Source: Cephalothrix spiralis (Eukaryota; Nemertea; Palaeonemertea; Archinemertea; Cephalotrichidae). From it: 14,249 bases of DNA. Below are positions 1-9,500 of the stretch, one piece after another. Each line of letters opens with the position of its first letter. Position 1 is the first letter of the stretch. The stretch lies in assembly GCA_032353305.1 (NCBI GenBank), contig JAUCNG010067774.1, positions 1-14,249 on the forward strand, read 5' to 3'. Below the pieces are notes generated by a model. The model ran no database searches and was not told the DNA's origin. It saw only the letters and a list, made by a program, of their open reading frames with translations. Made by a program: the position numbers and the translations under genes.

Positions 1-420
1 TTTTTATAGCCAAATATCTCAGCTTTTTAACTACACCTTAAGTCTTTTGTTAAGTCATATACAACTAGAGTAAATCAGAATATGCTGTAAAATCCATGTT
101 TAGTACACGAATTTGATAAATCATAACCGGAAGTAGTATTATTTCATTTTCACGTGACTATAATAACGGCCAGCGTCTTCCAAACACAAACTTATTTATA
201 TATTCAGAAAGCAAATAGTCTTGGGTTTAAAATGATGCATCATTGAAAAGAGTGTGTAAAATATAAATACTTGAAAATGTAATATTAAAAATCGATCACT
301 GGTGATCGATTTAGTACAGGGCTGAGTTGATAGGGTTAATAACCATGCTGACTTTTTTGCAAATATTTTTATAGCTTGATTGTTTTTTCTTTTTAGTATA
401 CGCCTGGATAGTTTTGCGTA
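1..420 (+). other. Upstream region and 5' UTR of the ZNFX1-like gene
   Basis: No protein-coding exon is seen here. An 11-bp inverted repeat (289-299 and 302-312, loop TG) contains ATCGAT on both sides. A pyrimidine run ending in TTTTCTTTTTAG at 396 looks like a splice acceptor. The coding exon may therefore start at 397, with a non-coding leader exon further upstream whose donor I could not identify. An in-frame TAG at 409-411 (tat acg cct gga TAG) lies upstream of the start codon and supports ATG 421 as the first usable start. Confidence 0.45.
126..158 (+). promoter_or_regulatory. Candidate core promoter region: ETS site plus E-box
   Basis: ACCGGAAGT at 126-134 is a full ETS/GABP-type word, and CACGTGAC at 151-158 is an E-box of the USF type, 17 bp further on. 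Both lie about 270-300 bp upstream of the start codon, where a promoter is expected. There is no convincing TATA box at the usual distance. No factor binding or transcription start is shown; this is a motif-level proposal. Confidence 0.3.
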
Positions 421-506
421 ATGGCTGACAAAAATAGGTTAACCCAAGGTCTCCCTCCGTCAGAGAGCGAAAACACAAATCCAAAAGTAGCTGAGCTAAC
501 AGAAAG
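421..506 (+). CDS. ZNFX1-like: Exon 1 of ZNFX1-like gene (residues 1-28)
   Basis: Reads from ATG 421 as a short hydrophilic peptide beginning MADKNRLTQGLPPSESEN and ends in phase 2 at AAAG|GTAAAT (donor GT at 507). The final AG joins the first G of exon 2 to give an Arg codon. The start is supported by the in-frame stop upstream and by phase agreement with exon 2. The N-terminus of this family is poorly conserved, so homology cannot confirm this exon. A different first exon is possible. Confidence 0.65.
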
Positions 507-3500
507 GTAAATTAACCAATATTTTTGTATTTTGTTATTATTCCCATTTTTAGTTTCGGTTTCTATATTATTCCCATTTTTAGTTTCGGTTTCTATATTA
601 TTATTGTTTTTCTTCTCATCAAGACCTACAATCCTACATGTATTGTCAAACCGTTATCTTAAATGTACACTGCTGTGACCTATTACACACGGTACTATAT
701 TCGCCGGTAAAAGTGCTTCTTTGTTGACCAATAAAACCTTTCAGTGGTTTTTGATCCGTAATGTCTCGGCAACATTTCCTAAAAATTTCGAAATCGCGGT
801 TTGCACCATTTTCGAGAAATGCGCATGCGCCGTCGAGTATTTGGGTTGCGCATGCGCAAATCCGGTAAAATAGGGGCATGTATGACGTAAAATTAAATTA
901 TAAATTGACATAAATTGTTTTATTTGGACCAGATGTTAAAATGTTCAATTCAACATTTTAACATCTGGTCCAAATAAAACAATTCTTCGTACCGACGAGT
1001 TATTTTCAAACGCTGTCCGAAAAATCCGTAGGCGGCAATTGTTTACCCCGACGTTTTTCTTATTCGACGACTGGGAATTCCGTCGGCGTTAAAAAAAGTT
1101 TTTATTTTTATTGATGTCCAAAAGGTCCGTCAGAAAGTGGTTTAAAAAATATATATATTTTTTTATTATTTCCGTTTTTTGGAAATTTTAACCGGCGGGG
1201 TCCGTGAACTAAGCAATTTAAAAAAGGCTTTATCCGTAAAAAGAACGGAAATCATTATAAATGTTCCATTTTGACGAATTGATCGTTTGATATGAACAGA
1301 CGAGAGCAAGATTGATTTCAGGTGTTCGAGAATCAGTACCCGAGACCCGAGCGCTTTCGCTGGAATCTTTAGTCCAGTACCCCGTCATCGTGTCATATTT
1401 TCTGTATTGAGACGGAGAGTCATTCAGTCCTCCCAGGTGTCGTTCTTTTTTGGGTACCTGTCCTACTATAGTCCGTCCCAAGTCATCCTGTATTTTTTCG
1501 CCAAATATCAGATAATTTCCTTGACCTTGCGACGATTTAAAGCAGTTGAATATTTCGTGATATGCATGTGAGGGCCTAGTGCGCTAAAGTACACTTCTTT
1601 TCCCGGGAATTTTTATACCCGTTCAAGATTGTAGTACAGCTATCTACCGCTTGTTTACTAGAGTAGTGAGGGCCGATCTTAGAAAAACGAAAAGTGAAAA
1701 AGACAAGTCGAGTGGAGACGCACTATATATCTCTTTTAGATTGATGTCCTACTTTTGGCAAATCGGCCCAAAAATGAATTTTTCTGCCTTATTTTGACGC
1801 TAAAATACAAAATTTTCGGCTCACGTCTTAGCTAGCGCTTGCTGTTTTTATGTAATTTTGATTATTTCTAATTGTTTGCGACTATTTAAAATCCTACAAG
1901 TATCTTTAAAATTGGAACATTGTTATTGTATTTTAAAGACTATTGAATGCATCAGTAATTTGGACAAATTTCCAGCATTTACTGACGTTGCTTACGCATT
2001 TACTATATTCTCCATGCTTTATAGGTATAAAAATCAGCAAAATAACTTACAATTTATCTTTTCTAATGTATACCGTATGCCCTACATTTTGGACAGTGTC
2101 TGGGAGGACTAGCTCATTTAAAATATGATTGGAAAAGTGTGAAGTAATTTAGGGTTCATGGAACACTATTCAGATAAATTAGATACTCAGTTAACCAACC
2201 AGGGCGAAAATGTAGAAACCAATCAGAAACTATAAACTAGATTATGTAGCACAAGAAAACCTCGAAAGTCTGACAATGAATAAACTAAAAGTCCATAATT
2301 ATTTGAAAAAGGCGTTAAAATTATCTTGGCAATTTTATTCAAAAATTATAAATGTTTTAATATTCTTGTTTTTGAATTGCAGGTTAAAATCAGCCAATCT
2401 CAAATTCTTTGAAAGAGTAAGAATAGAAAAAGAGCTCAAGGATATATTCAAGGCTGAAAAAGAAAGCATTAAATCTTCTTCAGAAGTGAAAGGAAACAAA
2501 GGAGTTGATGATTGTGTTTCAAGACTTGAGGATTTAAGGTTGACTGATAACGTGACAGTCGAGTCAGGTAGAAATGTTTCTACAACTGATGGTGGTGCAG
2601 GTGGTGGGAAGGAGTCTTACAAACCAAAACCTGCACCTAGGACATCACTCTCGTCTAAAGTTATTGCAGAAAACCTCGTTGTAAAAAATTCAAGAACCAG
2701 CTCTTTAGATGAAGCTAAATTACCCCAAAATCATCTATATAGATCCACTAACGAACCAGAAAGGAAAGGAAGCGGAAGTGTGATGAATAAAGTGAATGAT
2801 AAACATAAGCCAAATTACCAAGGGGCAAGACCTAAAGAACCACATGGTTCTGGAGAAGGTGATAAATATCGGGAGAGTAATGGATCTCTTCCCACAGGAA
2901 CTAAACATAACGATTCTGCTAAAGTGATAGTTAAAGAAGAAAAATGCCGTACAAGGACAAGGCCTAATGTAACCGAAGGTTTTGCATTAAAAAGGCCTGG
3001 AACTCCTAGTAAAGGAGGAGATAAGGAAGGAAACCGGAGAGAATTTCCGATGTCGGATAATGAAAGAGACAGAAAAGCAGGTATGTCTGCTGATGCAGAC
3101 CCAAATCGGCCACCTGACAAAGAAAATTGGAGGGGTCAAAATTCAAGTGGCAGAGGATCAAGCACTCCATGGCGTGAAACAGCTAACAGGGGAAGAGGTA
3201 ACAGTGAAGGTGGAGGCAGGAAATCAAGAGCGCCATTGGGTGAAACATCTGGTAGGGAAAGAGGGAACAGCGAAAGTGGAAACAGGGGAACAAGAGCTCC
3301 ATGGCGTGAAACATCTGGTCGGGAAAGAGGTCAAAGTGAAAGTGGAGGCAGGGGATCGAGAGCTCCCCGGGGTGAAACATCTGGTAGAGGAAGAGGCAAC
3401 AACGGAAGAGGTAACGGTAGAGGTGGAATGGACCGTGAAGGAGGAGGACCCCGGTCTAGACAAAGTCAAGGTATTTTGACATATACATGGATAAAGAATC

Positions 3501-6500
3501 TAAGCAATGAAGATCCTGAAGATGTAGTCTCAGAATTACATCGCCGAAAGGAGGCTTTGTCAGCTCTTATGGCTGGCAAAGAAATTGATTCCGGAATGTT
3601 ACTGGTCTTGATTGAAGCCCTAACCAGAGCTTTACAGAGTAAAATTTCAAAGAAGTATCTTTACGATCTTATGAGTATCGTTGTCGAAAGTGATATATTT
3701 ACTAGACATTTGCCGGATTATTTCATTAGAGTTACTGGAAATATCCCCTTTTCAATTCAAGTAAAGTTCCGCAATACTCTTGAAAGCTCACTGGAGATGT
3801 TCAATCTCCTATTGAACATTCTTCCAAGTATGTCTGTTGCAAAGATAATGCAGTGTGTGTTACTGCTGAAAGGTTACGTAGAAATGGCACCAGCAAACAG
3901 CGGAATAATTGATGATGAGATATCCGGAAAGGTTGATGAACTTATGAAGAGAGTGCAAGATGCCCTTGCTTCGAAAAGGTCCAAGCCAAAGAATAAATGT
4001 GAAGAACAGGCACCTCCTGAAGATTTTAGAGAGATACCAGTCTTACCTACTCAAGAGGAGTTGAGCGTCAGATATACACCGTATTTGCGTGCAAACAAAA
4101 CTACAGGTTAGAGTACTGGTTATTCTTTACACTTTAAGGTAGCTTTGCTTATTTTCCCTAAGTCACCGACTGTTGAAAAAGCATTCAGGAAATATACCTT
4201 AGCCTGCTTTTTTCAACTGTTGGTGTATTTAGAGAAAAATATTAATGAGCAAAAAGTTAATGCGATGCTTCCTGAAAATGCATTTTGACATCCTGATTTT
4301 AATTTGACATCCAGAGTTCCATTAGGGGGCCTTCCAGTACGTTCGCACGGAGGGACGACCGGACAAGGGGGGGGGGGGAGGGGATCACTCGAAGCAGACA
4401 AAAGGGTTCAAGTTTCAGGGTGGTTTGATAACTTTGCATGTACGCACGCATGCATTTGATGTATTTACCCCAATTTTTGGCAATATTAGCGCCAAAACAC
4501 TTTATTTTCCTTCTATTATTTTCTGGTTAAATTTATTCCAAGAATTTGTACCATTCTATTTTATACTGATTTTCGTATTCATTGTAGGTGGCTATGAGGA
4601 CCCGGATCACTACCTAGATGTCCAGTTCAGGCTCCTGAGAGAAGACTTTGTGGCTCCACTCCGTGAGGGCATAAATGATCATTTGGACCCGACTCATAAG
4701 GGAAGGAATACCAGCATCCGTATCTACTCTGGTGTTCGTGTAATGGCGCCTGATGTCTGCAGTAGTGGAACTGCTCATTGGATTCAATTTCACATGACAA
4801 AGAACTTGAAAAGAGTTCCATGGGATCGCACAAAGCGACTCATCTTTGGGTCGCTTGTCGTTTTGTCGAGAGATAACTTCAAGACGTTGCGGTTTGCAAC
4901 TGTTGTCGATAGAAAGGCGAAAGATCTTAAAAATGGTGCCCTTGTGGTCAAGTTTGCAAAAGTGTACGAAGATATTCAAGATGCTATTGGAAATAGCACT
5001 TATCAGTATGATATGATTGAAACTACAGCGTACTTTGAAGCCTACAAACACACTCTCATCGCGCTGCAGAAGATTGATGGTGGTTCTATGCCGTTTACGA
5101 GGTATATCGTCGACTGTGAAGGTCATACTAATCCCCCAGATTACATGAGAGATTCGACTGAGATGAACTTCAAAGCATTGGTGAATTCGAAAACGGATGT
5201 GAACGTCACTGTGATGCAACCAGAGTCTTGGCCGTCAGATAATGATTTAGGATTAGATAGGTGAGTTTCTTAATATCCTTATTACATTTACATTGAGGTC
5301 CAGTTTTACTTAAAGTCCGTGCTGAAGACCTGGGTTAATTTTCCGAACCGCGGTTGCTCCAGTAGGTATACGGGATAGTTCTCGATCCTACTGAAAAACG
5401 CACTGCGTACCAACCCTAGTCTGTTAGGGTATACTTAAGGGAGACTACTATAAAGCATTTTCTTATAAATCCCCATTGAATGGCAATAGCCATTAAAGTC
5501 CAATTGTTTGGTCACAAGTTGACTCACACAAAAACATCCATATTTTAGTAATTGCTCATCTTGATTTGTAAATAGGTTCATCAAACACCTAGGAATCTAA
5601 ATTTGACTTTTAAATTATAGTTAATCCGGGCATTATATCAGTCATTGTTATGTAAGACTTGTTCTCTTCCCCTAATATGGTATCAAAAACTATAGTTATT
5701 TTCTTTGCCTTGACAATTAGTACTTTTAAAGATGTCCAAAGTATATCCAATACATGTAACTCAACAGTTTTCGTCGAGACCGCCCCTCGTAAAGAATTTC
5801 TGAAGGCAGACCTAATATCCATCAACCCATACATTTTCTGACATTTTTTAGAATTTTCCGTCGTGTGTTTTTGTTATGATTATGATATTGTTTTCTTTCA
5901 GTTCTCAGCACAGAGCCTTGGTAGCTGCCTTAACCAGAAACTTTTCCATTCTCCAAGGCCCACCTGGTACTGGAAAAACGTATATAGGATTGAAGTTCAT
6001 GGAAATATTGCTCAGAAATGAGAGCAAGTGGAATACTGTGGTACCAGCTGCCAATCCTGGTGATGAAAGAAACCCGCGAAAATCTATTTTGGTTGTTTGC
6101 TATACTAATCATGCACTTGATCAATTCCTTGAAGGAATACAAACAATTCTTAAGAACATTCGCAAAGAAAAACGGGAAGAAGGAAATCTAAAACAGGAAA
6201 CTATGATTGTCAGGGTTGGTGGACGGAGCAGTTCTGAGGCTCTAGATAGTGTCAACCTTTCACAATGGAGAAGAGAATTTCGCGGTGGAAGGGAATTTCC
6301 AAAAGCTGTCGGAAGAGCAATTTATGAATGCGTTGAAGATTTGAGAACAATAGAAGTTGAGCTCAAGAAAAGGTCAAAGCAACTGGAAGGAGTTCATAGC
6401 AGAATCATTTCAGAAGAAATTCTAGACAACGTTATGAAAAGAAATCATCACGAGTAAGTACTAAATAATTAATGTAGAATTAAAGCGGCATTTCGCAGGG

Positions 6501-9500
6501 TGACCACATTTCTGGAAAACCTGGAACTTTAATAGAATTCAAAATTGGCCCAAAAAGTCATGGAACAAATATGTCGTTCGGGCAAAAATATTTGTTGCGT
6601 CGGTTGTAAAAATTGTCGCGACTGATTGTCTTCTAGACTTTGTCAAGATTTCGCGACTGGAAATTTGCTGAAATGTCAGGGAAAAGTCATGGAAGTTTGT
6701 GGCCACCCTTTTTCGATTTTATTGATATCTTGTAACGAATTTTCATAGAGCTCCTGTTCGCGACAAATTAGCGCTAGAAATATGTTGCCAAAAACGATTT
6801 CCGGAACTAATTTATACTTGAATATCTCAAAAATCGGTTTCATTTTGGTGACGTCATAACGATATTTTGGTGACGTCTTGGCACTGTTTTCATTATATTC
6901 AAATAACCATGTCTTGACCCATATCACATATCAAATTAAAGGAAGTCATGAATTTCAAGCATAAATTGTATGCTGGTTTCAATTTTTGCATCAGTTTTCA
7001 GTTTCTGCAGCTAAGGCTAAACTGAAAGAGCGAAATGCGGTGTTGTTGCCGCCAAAGTTTCTACATTCACATAGTCTTCGGGAAGTGCCTTAACCATTGA
7101 TTACCAACATGACGCCATACTAGGCTACACCGATTGTAATTTGTTCCACTCTTTGTGACATACTTGTGCTGTTGGAGCCTTATGACCTAAATGTGGCTTT
7201 AAATTATTTTGTGCCATTAAATGATCTAGAGTCATAATTTCCTTTTATTTGATATGCGGCAAGCTATGGTTATTCGATTATTGTATCATACAACCGGGAT
7301 ACAACCTATTTCAGGCCCCAAGCATTGCATAAAGCCACTAAATACTAAAGCCACTAAATACTTTTCCAGTATTACTCCGTATAATTGCCTCCTGCGATTT
7401 TGTTTTATCGTTATCCGAGAAGGATGGCCCTCTCTTAGAAATTATGTCGTATACTTTTGTTATTGTTCTTGATGTCTCAAAGGTTCTTTCTTTTTAAATA
7501 GTTCTCTGCTCTCTGAGATATACCAGATGGGTGGTTCATTTTATGGGAAAATGATGAACGAGTGGCTTGGATATGGAACACATGGAATGATGCAGAGTGA
7601 TAATTATGGTGCTGCTCCCGCCCCACAAGCAGATGCAGAGATTGTTCGACAAATTATAAGAGAAAACCAACCTCCAGGCGCCGCTGCAGCGGCAGCTGCA
7701 GGTATGTTCATAAATTGGGCAATTCTCAAATAAAATGAACAATTACAAATTAGGAAAATGATCAAAATTTGAAATAAAGACGCACCATTTAGAAAATAAG
7801 GCCCTTCCTCAGTCAAAAATACAGGGGTTCACATTGTTTCCTATTTTATATTCAGCGCCCCCCCCCCCCGCAAAATTGTCGGAAGCGGGGCCTAAACCTC
7901 ACCAACCCTTATAGTTTTGGAAAGCTTATGGAAATTCTAGGTTAAAGTTTATTTTTTCAAAAGGGTCAGGCTCACTTTGGGGCCTCAGGGGCCAAATATG
8001 TATTTTTTTCTTCCAAAAAATGTTAAGGTCCCCAAAAGGGTCGAACCCGATATTTTCTGATCCGCATGATCCAATACAATAATAAGATAGCATTTTTGGG
8101 TTTGAACAATTTAAAGGGCCCATGGCGAAAACTGGGGTTCAAAATTGTATGACCTGCATAAACCTGTGTACATGTTTATCATATCTTGTATGTTATATTT
8201 CACCTTGCAGAGAAATTTGTTTTGGCGAGTTAGAAATCTAAATTTTATTTTTTTGTGTAGCCTATGCATGATCATGAATCAATCGTAAAAATAGTTGAGG
8301 CGTGTAAACAAAAATATGTGACCCACAAAGGAAAATAAGTTTTCATTGTGATGTTGCACATACACATGTAATAATATACAGATTATAAACACGATACGTA
8401 AAAACTTGGTTTGTAAGACACTTTATAAGAAGAGGTTATGGTGAACTGTTATGAAAAAAAATCATTGAAGTGTGCCTACAATTTGGTAAATGATGGGCAT
8501 AAATACAATTTTCTCTGGCATTTTTTTGAAAAATATTATGAGCAACAAAAACAATCCCATAAATTTGAGAATTCGCGGTCTTCCAGTCGAAAATTAAATT
8601 AGATAAAATCTATAGGGCTTGAGCACAGCAATTATAGTGAATTACAGGGCTCGTAGGCCCTACGCCTCGTGCATTTCTTGGAAATTCCTGGGAAAATCGA
8701 AACTAATATATTGGTTTCATTGTTTACACGAGTTGTTATTCAATCTTCATTTATATTTTGCTGTCCTAGGTAATCCAGATGACGGTATCGATGTCCAACA
8801 GGAAATAGATTTTCTACAAAATCAAAGAATGGTAGGCCTAGACAATGAAGGGAGAACAGGCATGCCTGGCTTGGTAGGTATAACGATATACAGTGGTGTG
8901 CAAATTCTTTAGACCTGCTGCGTTCTTAGCCTATTATAAGTAAACGGAAGGGTTACGTTTAGCTTTATCATGCCAAAAAATAATGATTACATTTGTATAT
9001 GGGATGCGTATATTTTTAGGATATATTAAGATCCTGAAGCCTAGGTGATTTTTAATTGTCAAAAAATTCAATTTTGTTTGTTTAAATAAAATCGCAAAAA
9101 AGCAGTTTTTTGTACATTAGGAGACCAAATTTTGCAGTTAACATTTGAATGTTTGACTGGAATTATTTTTTGCACATAAAATGAATGTCAGCAAGATGAC
9201 TAGAGGTTGAATTCCCGCGGGCCTTTTTTGTAATTTTGGAAATTTCTTAATTACCGGAAATAGGGGCTTTGTTTTTTAGAATATTTTTATTTGATGCATA
9301 AGCAAGCTTATTAAGATCAGCTGATCATTCCCAAACCATCAAATAAATGATTTCTAAAAAACAAAGCCTTTACTTCCGGTAATTAAGAAATGACCAAAAT
9401 TACAAAAAAAATATACTTAGTTGATTTTTTCCACCGGGCCGCGGGAATGTTTTTTTCTGAATTCAACCTCTAGTCATCTTGTTGACATTCATGATCATTC

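Larger units (their letters stand above)
507..2382 (+). other. Intron 1
   Basis: This 1876-bp intron has donor GTAAAT and acceptor TTTTTGAATTGCAG. It contains a 30-bp tandem duplication, two NRF-1-like palindromes and a perfect 33-bp inverted repeat, each listed separately. The rest, including 1000-2270, shows AT-rich non-coding sequence with no exon I can support. Confidence 0.65.
6454..7501 (+). other. Intron 4
   Basis: This 1048-bp intron has donor GTAAGT and acceptor TTCTTTTTAAATAG. It contains a small transposon at 6496-6710 starting 42 bp from the donor, TGACGTCA at 6849-6856, and an exact 16-bp tandem repeat (AAAGCCACTAAATACT) at 7331-7362. No coding signal is seen. Confidence 0.9.

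Noticed and set aside
1230-1481. 83-codon - strand frame in intron 1
   Set aside because: It has no ATG start at its upstream end (TTG only), no recognised domain, and no splice or promoter context.
2158-2235. Short frame beginning MEHYSDKLDTQL as an alternative first exon
   Set aside because: It is hydrophilic like an exon but ends in TAA after 25 codons and has no donor in the phase needed to join 2383.
2276-2382. ATG 2276 as the start of the exon 2 open frame
   Set aside because: The sequence before 2383 is a pyrimidine-rich acceptor region ending in TTGCAG, and the N-terminal peptide is hydrophobic and unlike the following part. Phase fits splicing from exon 1.
3060-3479. 139-codon + strand frame overlapping the RGG repeats
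   Set aside because: It is a shifted frame of the 66-bp repeat in exon 2 and stays open only because the repeat length is a multiple of three.
4614-5219. 201-codon open frame on the - strand
   Set aside because: It lies entirely antisense to exon 3, which has strong ZNFX1 homology; the translation shows no recognisable domain.
5328-5430. tRNA-derived SINE with pol III promoter
   Set aside because: A weak B-box-like word is present, but no convincing A box at the right distance and no A-rich or simple-repeat tail.
8877-8882. Alternative exon 6 donor GTATAA at 8878
   Set aside because: It would add 4 nt and put exon 7 out of frame, whereas the donor at 8874 keeps phase 0.
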